Below are positions 13,300 to 24,743 of a stretch of 64,000 bases of DNA, one piece after another (positions within the stretch are counted from its first letter, which is position 1; each line of letters opens with the position of its first letter). The position numbers and the translations under genes are program-made. This DNA is from Hedera helix (Eukaryota > Streptophyta > Magnoliopsida > Apiales > Araliaceae). Under the pieces are notes generated by a model. It worked only from the letters and a program-made list of their open reading frames with translations, was not told the DNA's origin and searched no databases. The stretch covers positions 13,983,336 through 14,047,335 of the forward strand of contig OX359283.1 of NCBI GenBank assembly GCA_947179155.2, written 5' to 3'.

Positions 13300-13974
13300 A
13301 CCTGCCTTAAAGTCCTAAGTTTATTTCTCACTTAATTGAAGTTAATTTTTTCTTTATTGTTTGTTCCTCATTGATCGATTATTGTTAACGCTTGAATTTA
13401 TTTATACGTTCGATCATCGGCTTAAATATGAATTTGCACAGAGAAAATCAGCAAAAAATGCTTGACGGGTTGAGCCGTCGGAAATACATTTGATGTAAGA
13501 GTAAGTATAGACTTCTAGAGATGTTAACAATAAAAATAAAAAGTATTTAGTAAACTAAAATATTATATAATATCAAATGATTATATATATGTTATTACCT
13601 ATATATTTATAGTACTCAATTAATTTCTTGAGATTTTGATTCTTATTGGAAATCATATATCGGATATATAGTTAAAGAATATAACTACATTCCTAATTAT
13701 TGCTAGATAGATAACATCCATATTAATTGATATTAGATATAGTAACTAGTTAGTTATTTGAATGTGACAAAGATTCTAACTTAAGCCTATTGAACTAAAA
13801 AATTCTCTTGTGCGCACGCTAAGTCTAGTACAAGTAGCTCATTTACCCTAATAAATAGGCAATTCAATAATTATTAATATTGTAATAATAATAATATACT
13901 TGATTATGATTGAGGTTATAAAAAACATTAAAAGAGCCAAGTCTGTAGAGTCTAAATTTGTTGTATTATCATCA
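13300..13974. other. AT-rich intergenic DNA, no gene seen
   Basis: No supported frame or element end. A spaced GGTTGAGCCGTCGG near 13470 resembles LTR sequence weakly. Confidence 0.5.
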
Positions 13975-14885
13975 AATCTATACTACATATATAATAAGCA
14001 GAACAATAAAAAAATTTTTTGGATGTGTTAACTGAGTATTTTTTATTTTTGACCGGTCATGAATTAGTTCACTTAGGAAATGATTTTTTATATTTTATTT
14101 TATAGTTATTTATCTATACTATATATAATAAAGAGAACAACAGAAAAACCTTGACTAAGTTAACTAGGTATTTTTTGTTTTTAATTAGTCATAAATGAGT
14201 TGACTTAGAAAATGATTTTTTTTGAGTTATTTATTTATACTATATATAAAAAAAAAAAAACAATTTAAAAAGTTTGCTGAGTTAACTGAGTATTTTTGGT
14301 TGGTCATGAATGAGTAAGCTCAGAAAATAAATATTTTTTTGAGTTATTAATATAAATATCCAAAACTTAAAGCATATTCATCATATTAAAAATTCATATT
14401 ATCTCCTCTAACAAGAATTCTCCCTCGCTCCCCTCTTCTCTCCGAGTTATTTATTTATACTATATATAATAAAGAGAACAATTAAAAAAGTTTGCTGAGT
14501 TAATTGAGTATTTTTAGTGGGTCATGAATGAGTAAGCTCAGGAAATAAATATATTTTTTAGTTATTAATATAAATATCCAAAACTCATATTCATCATATT
14601 AAAAATTCATATTATTATCTCCTCTAACGAAAATTCATATTATTATTTGTACAGATTTATATATCGTAATGTAAAATCAGTTTTACCAAAAAAATTGGCT
14701 AAATTAACTAGATATTTTTTGTTGGTCATGAATGAGATATTATTTTTTGAGTTATTTATAAAAATAAGCTCAATTTTTTTTATCCAAAACCTAAAGCATA
14801 TTTGTTATATTAAAATTCATATTATCTCTTCCAACAAGAAATTTTTTTTCCCTTTCTTTTCGTGTGGATTTATATATTTTAATAG
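13975..14885. repeat. Degenerate tandem family, possibly Helitron-derived
   Basis: Four or five diverged units begin ATCTATACTATATATAATAA followed by an AAC-rich stretch. They continue as GAGTTAACTGAGTATTTTT, then GGTCATGAATGAGT and AGCTCA/GACTTAG (starts near 13979, 14109, 14232, 14454 and a remnant near 14640). The TCTATACTATATATA start resembles plant Helitron 5' ends, but I found no CTRR end with a hairpin, so the class is uncertain. Confidence 0.5.
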
Positions 14886-15040
14886 CATATTAATTTTAAA
14901 TCTAAAATATCTCAAATTAATTTTTAAAACATTAATAATAATAAAATGAGGAGAGTATTATATACGATATTGATAGGTTTGTGAAAAATGTATAAGAATT
15001 CTTAAAAATTTTAAAGTGCCTAATAATTATTATGGTGTTA

Positions 15041-15301
15041 TCCCTCCATTCCGAATTATAATATCAATATTAGTTTTTTAAAAACAAATTTGAGATATTT
15101 TTAAATTTAAAATTGACATGATCCATTTAAATTTTAAAAATAATAAATCTTATAACTAGTTGTACTTTTGAGGTAATTTATAATATTGATAATTATATTG
15201 ACATAAAGTATATGAATTCATGTCAATTTTAATTTTAAAAATATTTAAAATTAATTTTTAAAAAATCAATATTAATATTATATTCTGAAACAAAAAAAAA
15301 T
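15041..15301. mobile_element. Stowaway-like MITE with long arms
   Basis: It starts after TA with TCCCTCCATTCCGAATTATA. The reverse complement of the right end reads TTTGTTTCAGAATATAATAT. The two arms then pair for about 80 bases (ATCAATATTAGTTTTTTAAA against ATTAATATTGATTTTTTAAA). This is the CTCCCTCC-type terminus of plant Stowaway MITEs. Confidence 0.65.
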
Positions 15302-15977
15302 ATTATACCGTATAATATATTTGATAAGGAAAGAAAAATTACCGTTGCCTTGAAAAATTACCGTAGCCTTACAAGGGCATGCATTGGACTCATTGTAATG
15401 TGTCATATTGTAATTGAGACTAAATAAATAAATAAGAATTAAATACCTGCAAAATTATTAATTTACAGCATCTTATAACATGTTAACTCAGCATTTATGT
15501 TGACATGTAGTAACATCTATATATGCCTGCAAGTTTTTTCTTCTTCTCCATATTATAAAATGCTTAATTTTTATATCATAATTTTCTTATAATTATAATT
15601 ACATTGAAACATCACAAATTGTCCGTCCTACTATGCGTATATTTGGTTATTCAATTTTTTAGCATTTAATGCGTTTAAAAATATTTTGATAATTTCATTC
15701 GTCTAATATTAATTTATTTTAAATATATCTTATTTTATTTATAAATACAACATGTGAAACTAAATTATAATGCATTAAAATTAACGTGGTATATTTTTCT
15801 AAGCACTGTAAATGCTATTACTATTGCAAATATTGCAAACGTTGATAACGGAAAAAACTCTATATAATGTCTGTAGACCCACGAGAGGAATGTTGATAAA
15901 AGATCTTTGTCACAAGAGACAATCTGGAAGGCACAAAATTAAATAAACAGGATCATATCACAAATTCATAGTTTTTT

Positions 15978-15997
15978 CCCCCCCCCCCCCCCCCCCC
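15978..15997. repeat. Poly-C tract, 20 C then GCGGGG
   Basis: A 20-base C homopolymer preceded by six T and followed by GCGGGG, unique in this AT-rich neighbourhood. Homopolymer length is prone to sequencing error. Confidence 0.9.
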
Positions 15998-16376
15998 GCG
16001 GGGTATTCCATCAGTTGTATTTTATCTGTTGTGAGAAGTTAATATACATATATTAAGAAAATTAATTACTGTACAAATATACAAAAATAAGATAAAAGAC
16101 TCAAATAAGAAGGTGAAAGAATTACACGGATATAAATAAAAAAGAGAAATGACTTCAATAGCAAAGATAGAGAGATGATTATTAAGTCTTTAATTTTTTG
16201 TAGGACTCCAATAGGAAAGAGAGAGAAGATTGCACAGATATGCATAAATTTTCTTATAAATCATAGAACGGAAAAAAATTAGGAACAAAAAAAACTCTAA
16301 AACGTCAGATATTATAGAATCGAGGGAGAATAATTTTTTTTTATAAAAAAATATGATTTAAGATTCATAGAAATGA

Positions 16377-16425
16377 ATATTCAATTATAATTAAATTAAA
16401 TGTCTATTTAATTATAATTGAATAT
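16377..16425. repeat. Perfect 20 bp inverted repeat, 9 nt loop
   Basis: ATATTCAATTATAATTAAAT at 16377-16396 and its exact reverse complement at 16406-16425 enclose nine bases. It may be a tiny MITE relic or a hairpin-forming palindrome. Confidence 0.85.
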
Positions 16426-17184
16426 CAAATTTATCACAATTTTAATATTCGAATAAATATGCGAAATTTATACTTATTATAATAGCACAAATAACAATCA
16501 TTTGTATAAATCAACTGAATTTTTTTGATTGATCCTAAATTGAGTTGACTCATAAATTTAATTAGTTGGTATTTGTATTTGTATGTTTGTTTTTATTTTG
16601 GATATGTATTATCTAATTCAGGAGATATATAAAAAAAATAAATGAATTAGTTTTCATCAATTTTATCTATTTAGAATCCTTTTTTTTTTCTTTTAGTTTT
16701 TTTTTCAAATTCTATTCATTTACAGTAATTTGAAGAGATACCAATCATTTTAATTTCAATGTGACTTCCAATTTCAATTAGGACACTTGAAATCTATTAG
16801 GCATTTATTTATAATCCTTTTTAATTATTCTTCTTCCTTTTTTATTTTTATTTTTATTTTTATTTTTGTCTTGATGAGTCAATGTATTTTATTAAACACT
16901 AAAAACGAATATGAATGTCATTATTAGGTAAAGTTATATGTCTAACTATTTTAATAGCATTTTAAAGTCACTTTATATATAAAAAATTAAATAATACTTG
17001 CTTTGTTCTAAAATTACAAATACAATTATCTTTTTAATTAGATTCAAAATTAGAGATGTATTTTTATTATTTGTCAATATTTTTTACTCTCATTTACAAT
17101 ATCACAACACCATTATTTAGTTCATATTTATATTACATATAGTAACATAAATTACAATTGATAAATTATCACAATTATAAATCT

Positions 17185-17580
17185 TGTGTTTGGCACGGGA
17201 CAACGAGATAGTATCTAATAATCGAATAACCGAATATACCATTCAATTATTTTGGTATATGACCGAAACTAAAACTTATTTTTACCAAATAAAAATTTTA
17301 TTTCAAATTTCAACACTTGAGTTTTCAAGTAATATTTAAACACAATCACAACCATAATAATTCATAAGGTAGGTTAATGGTTTAAAATTAAAAATACATA
17401 AGTATATAATTCATATTAAAATATTTTTTTTTATTTCCTAATTTTGGTTATTCAGGCATCCAAATAGACTAATTTGTAAAATCGGACCCAAAATTATAAA
17501 CGGTTATAACCGAAATGAACCAAATAATCGAATAATCGTTCAACTAATACGGTCCGGTTCGGTAAGGTAATTCGATTTTA
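17185..17580. mobile_element. Possible hAT-like MITE relic
   Basis: Contains ACCGAA/TTCGGT-type words at both ends (AATCGAATAACCGAATA near 17220; ACCGAAATGAACCAAATAAT and GGTCCGGTTCGG near 17510-17560), as in hAT-derived MITEs. Boundaries and TSD are not clear. Confidence 0.3.
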
Positions 17581-18115
17581 CTATAATGACCAAAGAAAAT
17601 ATGTAATTTTTAATGAAAATAAAATTATATGAAGTTAATTAATTCAATTAATTTGAGGTAAGCATGTGACAAAGAATAAATCAAAAGATAATTATGCTAA
17701 AACTTAAGTTATAATTAACTAAGCTTAAGTGATGTGCCTTGTGGGGCAAAATGAAAATAAATTAATTTATGAATTAAGTCTCATAAGAAGGAAAGTAAGT
17801 TAGTTATGTGATTAATTGAATAATTGAGTGTTATGTCTAAGCATGGTTTAATAAGGGTAATTAAATATAAGCCCAATGTGAATATATAATGTGGCTCAAT
17901 GTATTATTAAAATGTTAGGAAGCTTAAGTCCAAGAGATAAAACTTAAATAAGCCAAAGGGTGTAATGCTTGTATGTTTACTAAAATGAGCCTAATGAGAT
18001 TTCTTATATGTATTGTGGTTGTGGCCCAAAGAATTAATTAACATGGCCCAAGATTTAATTAAGTTAAGCCCAAGCATGTTGGTCCAATGTAGGATCCAAT
18101 TTCTAGAAAGTTGGA

Positions 18116-18117
<2 letters not shown>

Positions 18118-18153
<36 letters not shown>

Positions 18154-18178
18154 GTACTCCCCCTCCCCCCCCAAAAAA
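18118..18178. repeat. (TA)n run, then C-rich and A-rich runs
   Basis: About 30 bases of TA repeat, then a short spacer, CCCCCTCCCCCCCC and eight or more A. Confidence 0.95.
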
Positions 18179-18380
18179 AAATAATAAATTCGGCCACCCT
18201 TTAGTTCCCTTATATTTTTTGAGCTTTGCAACTTTGCATGGGAAAGATAGCAATAATTATGTCCATGGAGGCTAATTGCTTTTAACCTAATCTTAACCAC
18301 TCTCTTTAAACCTTTGGTTAATGCCTACGTAGGTTGGATATAATACATGTATATGTATTGTATGTGTATGAGGATGTCCC

Positions 18381-18393
18381 CTATAAATAGAGG
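18381..18393 (+). promoter_or_regulatory. LTR TATA box in an inverted repeat
   Basis: CCCCTATAAATAGAGG: TATAAATA at 18382-18389 with CCCTA/TAGAGG partial arms. It is followed about 30 bases on by the presumed start of the leader. Confidence 0.65.
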
Positions 18394-18443
18394 CCTCCTA
18401 ATTCATTTTGCCTCATTTTTTCATTTGCTAAGTTGAGAAGTAT

Positions 18444-18737
18444 AGAGAGAAAGAGAGAGTATAGAGAGAATAGAGAATGGTGAGGAAAAATAAAAAAAGT
18501 CAAGGGAAGCTTTTGTCAATTGAGGACTCTAAGGAAGAAGAAGATGGAGAGCTTACACAAGTTCCTAGCAAAGAGAAGTGTAGCCTCAATAGAGAGAAAG
18601 AGAGAGTATAGAGAGAATAGAGAGTGGTGAGGAAAAATAAAAAAAGTCAAGGGAAGCTTTTGTCAATTGAGGACTCTAAGGAAGAAGAAGATGGAGAGCT
18701 TACACAAGTTCTTAGTAAAGAGAAGTGTAGCCTCAAG
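18444..18737. repeat. Tandem duplication of LTR leader, 147 bp period
   Basis: Copy 1 (18444-18590) and copy 2 (18591-18737) differ at only a few bases (AGAATGG/AGAGTGG, CCTAGCA/CTTAGTA). Each carries GGGAAGCTTTTGTCAATTGA and GAAGATGGAGAGCTTACACA. The duplicated part lies between the TATA box and the candidate splice donor AAGAAG|GTGTAA at 18740. Confidence 0.93.
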
Positions 18738-19221
18738 AAGGTGTAAAAAAAATCCTCTAACCCTAAGTTTTTAGTTAAACTAGTGTATTTTAGTTGTGTA
18801 GCATAGTTATACATGTTTGGTTGTGAGAGTTTTGCATGTTATGGAATCATGAAAGATCTGAAGGTATAAGAATGGGTTTATGAAAGAGATTAAGTGCTTA
18901 GTATGTGTTTATATGTACTATGTATAAATCAAGTGAAAACATGAGTTTTGAAACTAGGTAAACCAAGATATGTACATTGATTGTATGATCCAAGAATTAT
19001 ATGATATAGACCTAAAAGATACAGAGATAATTCAAGTGGAGCGGGAGAAAAAAAAACTAAAATGGATTTGTAATGAATTTTCTTGTAAAATGTGTTATAT
19101 GGTAAACTCTAAAAATTTTGAACCACTATATTCACTACAAGAAAAAAGGTCATTGGCGACGGACTGTAGTTGACAATGAGGTCATTGGCGACAAACTTAT
19201 CCGTCAATAATGCCATCGACT

Positions 19222-19639
19222 AGGGGTGTTCAACTGGTTCAGTTTTTCGACTTTTTACTGTACCGATCGGTACCGGTACGGGAGGTGCCGGTTCTTTTTT
19301 GTGTCGGTATTTTTATAATTTTTGGTACCAGTAGCAGTATGAAAAATTCTGAATTCGATAAAAATTGAAATACCAAAATTAATAATAATATAAATAATTA
19401 TATATATAATAAATAAGTTTTTAACAAAAAATTATAAATATATAATTTTTTTATTTAATTATTATTTATAATTATATATATTATCATTTGGTACAAATCG
19501 AAAGATTGGTACCAATAATGTACCGAACCAGTACCGAAATCGATAATTTGGTACTGGTTATTGATTTTTTCGGTTATTAGGATTAATACGGGTTTGGATT
19601 TTTCGGTACCAATTTGATTTTTTTACCGATAAACACCCT
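19222..19639. mobile_element. hAT-like MITE nested in CACTA
   Basis: Left end AGGGGTGTTCAACTGG and reverse complement of the right end AGGGTGTTTATCGG are inverted. Both subterminal regions are full of GGTACCG/CGGTACC. The AGGGGTGTTCA end is typical of plant hAT MITEs. It interrupts the CACTA subterminal repeat area; ATCG-type sequence flanks both sides but a clean 8 bp TSD is not visible. Confidence 0.6.
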
Positions 19640-20210
19640 TATCGTCGACCCACAGGTCGTCGTCCTGGGTTCCCGTCGACTGCCGTCGATAATGACTCAT
19701 TAACGACGAACTCATTGGCAATGGATAGTCTGTTGCCAATGATAGGATTGCAGACGGACTGTCCGTCGCCAATTACTAATATAAAAATAAAAACACAGTC
19801 TTTAGCAACGGACTTCCCGTCGTTGCTGACTATTGTCGATGGGCAATGGCTTTTATTTTTTTTTATTCAGCCAGGCATTTGTAACGAAATAGTACGTCGC
19901 TGAGACTCATTGTCAACGGTAATGCCATCGCTACTGTATCCATCAAAAATGATATTTCTTTTAGTTTATGAATTTGCAAAACCCCCTGTTTTTTTTACAT
20001 ATACATAATTGTAATAATTCTTGACTAACGCATACCAATAACTATCAAATATATATAATCAACCATCAAATGTGTATACAACGTAATTACATAAACCATA
20101 AAATGTAATCACTGTATAACCAAACAACTAGATAGATACATAAAAGTAAAAATTACAACCTAAAAAACTAGTTATAGTTAGATACATCAAAGTAAAAAAT
20201 GTACAAAGTG

Positions 20211-20396
20211 CTATATCCCCAGGTCGTCATCATCATCATCTCCATTGACAGATAAATGAATATCGTTCATCATGCCAATATCGGCCCTACCCTCAACACC
20301 ATCATCAACATCGGCTCAACAATTCTCACCATCTCCTCCAGTGTCCTCGTCATCGCCACTGGCTCCACCCATGTCACGAGACTTATCAACAAGAAA
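20211..20396 (-). pseudogene. Last exon of CACTA-encoded protein, decayed
   Basis: Read on the minus strand, TTTTGTAG at the 20397 boundary is a good acceptor. The 186-base exon then encodes FLVDKSRDMGGASGDDEDTG, later SVNGDDDDDDLGI, before TAG at 20213-20211. It contains one in-frame TGA about 27 codons in. The Gly/Asp-rich acidic tail ending in a run of Asp is reminiscent of C-termini of CACTA-associated proteins, but I cannot name the protein. The internal stop argues that it is dead. Confidence 0.5.
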
Positions 20397-20409
20397 CTAC
20401 AAAAGTAAA

Positions 20410-23400
20410 ATATAAGTTAGGCAAAAAAACTTCTACAAAATAAAGAAGTGCTACTTTTTCTAAATTTATATAAGTTTTTTTAAAATAAGTTAGGCAATTG
20501 AGGTTCTAACTCGGCTATTGGAACTCAAAATCTAGCCTTGTAAGTTGTCACACGTTTGAAATATGTAGAAGGAGCTAACCCTATGGTTTCGCGTTGTTTT
20601 GATGTACGGGGTGAGTTTTGATATACTTTTCCTATATTCGTCTAAGATTTTTTAAAACAAGTTAGGCAAACGAGGTTTTAACTTAGCCACTGGAACTCAG
20701 AATCGAACCCTGTAAATTGTCACGGGTTTAAAATATGTAAGAGGTGTTACGCCTACGGTGTCACATCGTTTTGATACTCGGGGGGAGTTTTGGTCTACTG
20801 TTTTTATATTTGTTAAAGTTTTTTAAAAATAAATTAGGCAAACAAATTTTTAACTCGGCTACCAGAACTTGGAATTGAACCCCGTAAGTTATTGTGTTTG
20901 AAATATGTAAGAGGTGCTACGCCTACGGTTTTGCCTCGTTTCAATGCCTGGGGCTAGTTTTGGTCTACTTTTCCTATATTTGTCTAAGTTTTTTCTTAAA
21001 ATAAGTTAAGCAAACGAGTTTCTAACTCAGCCACCGGAACTCGAAATTGAGCCCCGTAAGTTGGCACGCGTTTGAAATATGTAATAGGTGTTATGCCTAT
21101 GGTTTCGCATCGTTTCGATGCCCGGGATGAATTTTGATCTACTTTTTCTATATTTGCCTAAGTTTTTTTAAAATAAGTTAGGCAAATGAGGTTCTAACTC
21201 GGCCACAGGAACTCGAAATTGAGCACCGTAAGTTGTCACACATTTGAAATATGTAAGAAGTGCGATGCCTACGGTTTCGCATCATTTCGATGCCCGGTGC
21301 GAGTTTTGGTGTACTTTTCCTATATTTGTCTAAGTTTTTAAATATAAGTTAGCCAAATGAGGTTCTAACTAGGCCATCAAAACTCAAAATTTAGCCCTGT
21401 AAGTTGTCACGCGTTTAAAATATATAAGAGGTGCTACACCTACGGTTTCGTATCATTTCAATACCCGAGACAAATTTTAGTCTATTTTTCCTATATTTAT
21501 CTAAGTTATTTTAAAATAAGATAGACAAATGAGTTCTAACTCGGCCACCGGAACTTGGAATCAAGCCCCGCAAGTTTTCACACATTTGGAATATGTAAGA
21601 GGTACTGCGCCTACAGTTTTGCATTTTTTCGATGCCCGGGGCGAATTTTAGTTTACTTTTTCTATATTTGTCTAAGTTTTTTAAGAATATGTTACGTAAA
21701 AGAGGTTCTAACTCGGCCACCAGAACTCAAAATTGATCCTCGTAAGTTATCATGTGTTTGAAATATGTAAGAGATGCTACGCTTAACGTTTCGCATTGTT
21801 TCGATACCAGGGGCGAGTTTTGGTCTACTTTTTCTATATTTGTCTAAGTTTTTAAAAATAAGTTAGGCAAACGATGTTCTAACTCGACCATCGGAACTCA
21901 GAATCAAGCCCGCGATGCCTACGATTTCGTGTCGTTTTGATGTCCGAGGTGAGTTTTGGTCTACTTTTTCTATATTTGTCTAAGTTTTTTTTTTATAAAT
22001 AAGTTAGGCAAACGAGGTTCTAACTTTGCCACCGGAACTCAAATCGAGCCTCGTAAGTTGTACCACGTTTGAAATATGTAAGAGGTTTTACACCTATGAT
22101 TTTACGTCTTTTCGATACTCGGGGCGAGTTTTGGTGTCTACTTTTCCTATATTTGTCTAAGTTTATTTAAAATAAGTTAGGGAAACAAGGTTCTAACTCG
22201 ACCATTGGAACTCGGAATCGAGCTCCGTAAGTTATCACGCATTTAAAATATGCAAGAGGTGATACACCTACGGTTTCACATCATTTCGATTCCCAGGGCT
22301 AGTTTTGGTCTATTTTTCTTATATTTGTCTAAGTTTTTCTAAAATAAGTTAGGCAAATGAGGTTCTAATTCGGCCACCCAAACTTGAAATCGAATCCCGT
22401 AAGTTGTCACGTGTTTGAAAAATGTAAGGGATTCTACGCCTATGGTTTTGCTTCGTTTCGATGCCCGGGACCAGTTTTGGTCTACTTTTTTTATATTTGT
22501 CTAAGTTTTTTGAAAATATGTTAGGCAAATAAGGTTCTAACTCGGCCATCAGAACTCAGAATCAAGCCTCGTAAGTTGTCACACATTTAAAATGTTTAAG
22601 AGGTGTTATGCCTACGGTTTTGCATCGTTTTGATACCCGGGGCGAGTTTTAGTCTACTTTTTCTATATTTGTTTAAGTTTTTTTAAAATAAGTTAGGCAA
22701 ATGAGGTTCTAACTCGGCCATCGAAACTTGGAATCAAGCCTTGTAAGTTGTCACATGTTTGAAATATGTAAGAAGTGCTACGTCTACTGTGTCAATGCCC
22801 GAGGCGAGTTTTGATTTAGTTTTCTCATATTTGTCTAAGTGTTTTTAAAATAAGTTCGACAAACGAGGTTTTAACTTGGGCATCGGAATTTGAAATCAAG
22901 CCTCGTAAGTTGTCACACATTTTAAAATATATAAAAGGTGCTACGCCGACGGTTTCACATTGTTTCAATGCCCGGGACAAGTTTTGGTTTACTTTTCCTA
23001 TATTTGTATATATATTTTTTTAAAAATAAGTTAGGCAAACAATGTTCTAACATGGCCATCGAAACTCAAAATCGAGCCTCATATGTTATCACGCATTTAA
23101 AATATGTAAGAGGTGCTACACCTATGGTTTTGCGTCACTTCAATGCCCAGGGACAGTTTTGGTCTAATTTTCCTATATTTGTCTACGTTTTTTAAAATAA
23201 GTTAGGCAAGCGAGATTCTATCTCGGCCACCTGAACACGAAATCGAGTTCCGTAAGTTGTCACATATTTAAAATATGTAAGAGGTGCTACGTCATAGTTT
23301 CGCATTGTTTTGATGCTCGAGACGAGTTTTGGTTTACTTTTTTCAATGTTTGTTTAATTTTTTTTTTAAAAATAAGTTAGACAAAAGAGGTTCTAACTCG

Positions 23401-24062
23401 GCCATTGAAACTCGAAATCGAGCCCCGTAAGTTATCGCGTGTTTGAAATTTTTAAGAGGTGTTATGCCTACGGTTTTGCGTTGTTTCGATATTCGGGGTG
23501 AGTTTTGGTCTACTTTTTCTATATTTGTCTAAGTTTTTTAAAAATAAGTTAGGCAAACGAGGCTCTAACTTGGCTATCAGAACTCAAAATTGAGCCTCGT
23601 AAGTTGTCATGTGTTTTAAATATGTAAAAGGTGCTACATCTACAGTTTTGATGTCAAGGGCGAGTTTTGGTTTACTTTTCTCATATTGTCTAAGTTTTTT
23701 TAAAATAAGTTAGGCAAACGAGGTTCTAACTCGGCCATTGGAACTTGGAATTGAGCCTCATAAGTTGTCACACATTTAAAATATGTAAGAGGTGTTACGC
23801 TTACGTTTTTGCATTATTTCGATGTCCGAGGGTGAGTTTTGGTCTACTTTTTCTATATTTGTCTAAGTTTTTTTAAAATAAATTAGGCAAACGAGATTTT
23901 AACTTGGCTATCGAAACTCGGAATTGAGCCCCATAAACACATTGAAAATTTGCAAGATGTGCCATGCCTACGGTTTTGTGTCGTTTCAATACGCGTGGCA
24001 AGTTTTAGTTTACTTTTCCTAAATTTATCTAAGTTTTTTTTAATATAAGTTAGGCAATTATT
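20410..24062. repeat. Satellite array, about 21 monomers of ~172 bp
   Basis: The phrase AAAATAAGTTAGGCAAACGA recurs at about 20478, 20655, 20828, 20999, 21171, 21342, 21514, 21685, 21857, 21998, 22170, 22342, 22513, 22687, 22849, 23026, 23196, 23370, 23545, 23705, 23878 and 24046. Each monomer carries GTTCTAACTCGGCCACCGGA, CTCGAAATCGAG (palindromic), GCCCCGTAAGTTGTCAC, GTAAGAGGTGCTACGCCTAC, CGTTTCGATGCCCGGGGCGA and CCTATATTTGTCTAAG. Most monomers keep 171-175 bases; two are about 140-162. Differences look scattered, including many C/T and G/A changes. It sits between two CACTA exon remnants. Small frames inside are not genes. Confidence 0.95.
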
Positions 24063-24155
24063 TTTTTCATAACTTTTTAACAATTTATGTAATTAATATA
24101 ATATATATTAATACAAAATATATATTTAAAGACGCAAATTAAGATTTTTATTTAC

Positions 24156-24225
24156 CTGTTGAATATGTTGGGGAAAGAGGTTTGCCAGTACAACAGTTGC
24201 ACAAACCAATGTTTTTTTTAATAGT
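24156..24225 (-). pseudogene. Upstream CACTA exon fragment with splice donor
   Basis: On the minus strand the sequence reads toward LFPQHIQQ followed by CAG|GTAAATAAA, a good donor at 24155. It would splice to the acceptor at 20397, making an intron of about 3.76 kb that consists almost wholly of the satellite. The upstream reading frame is short before LTR-like sequence begins, so the exon is truncated. Confidence 0.35.
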
Positions 24226-24743
24226 ATCTTCATGAGAAAATGCTATGTGTGGTAATGTATTTATGTGTATTTGTCTTGTGTTGTAATAATTGTGTAAGTT
24301 AGTTAATTTAATTAAATCGAATTAACTAAAGAGGAGAATAAATGTAAGAGGAGCATATGTGACAAAATCACAAATGTTTGAATGTTGGCCTTGAATGACA
24401 AATAAGAAGATTAATAATCATCAAGCGTTTTACTTATATGATTAATGAAGAGAAATAAATAAATAAATTATTAAAGTTAACCCAATGTGGTAATATTTGT
24501 ATGATATGTGGGTAATTATATTATAAGCCTAAGTTGATGAGGCGTGGTAATTAATGAACAAGATTAATTAAGTTTAAGTACTTGTAGGTATTTTAGGGTT
24601 TTATTTAAAGCAAACCCTAGAGATGTGGGAATTTATGTATGTGTTACGGTTTTATAATCGAACACAATTTTGTAGTACAAATGACTTTTAAAAAAGGGCA
24701 AGTTTAATTGAATTATATAACTAAACTAATGTGTTTATTACAG

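Larger units (their letters stand above)
15302..17180. other. AT-rich intergenic DNA, no gene seen
   Basis: Holds a poly-C tract (15978-15997) and a perfect hairpin (16377-16425), listed separately. Sequence near 16495-16570 echoes the 13975-14885 tandem family. No coding region is supported. Confidence 0.55.
17602..19132 (+). mobile_element. Tekay-like LTR, 5' portion, truncated by CACTA insertion
   Basis: It begins TGTAATTTTTAATG and shares blocks in order with the solo LTR at 43378. Examples are ATGTGCCTTGTGGGGCA against ATATGCCTTGTGTGGCA, the TATA box, a purine-rich leader, an AG|GT site, and AAAATGGATTTGTAATGAAT against AAAATGGATTTATGGTGAAT. It stops at the CACTA terminus at 19133. The 3' half, with GC-islet and AT array, is not found on the other side of the CACTA sequence. 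Confidence 0.65.
19133..24240 (-). mobile_element. CACTA (En/Spm-type) transposon remnant
   Basis: The left terminus CACTACAAGAAAAAAGG at 19133 is the classic plant CACTA end. It is followed by subterminal short repeats (GTCGCCAAT, CGTCGAC, GACGGAC and variants, 19150-19225 and 19640-19940). Two exon remnants read on the minus strand (24156 upward; 20396-20211). The matching right terminus was not found, so the element is truncated, and its right limit near 24240, where LTR-like sequence starts, is approximate. The TNP2-type transposase region is absent. Confidence 0.75.

Noticed and set aside
20410..24062. CRISPR-like array
   Set aside because: Contiguous diverged monomers without constant repeats separated by unique spacers, in a plant nuclear context; it is a satellite.
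21511..24083. Similar 60-80 codon frames recurring between 21.5 and 24.1 kb
   Set aside because: They are the same frame read through different satellite monomers.
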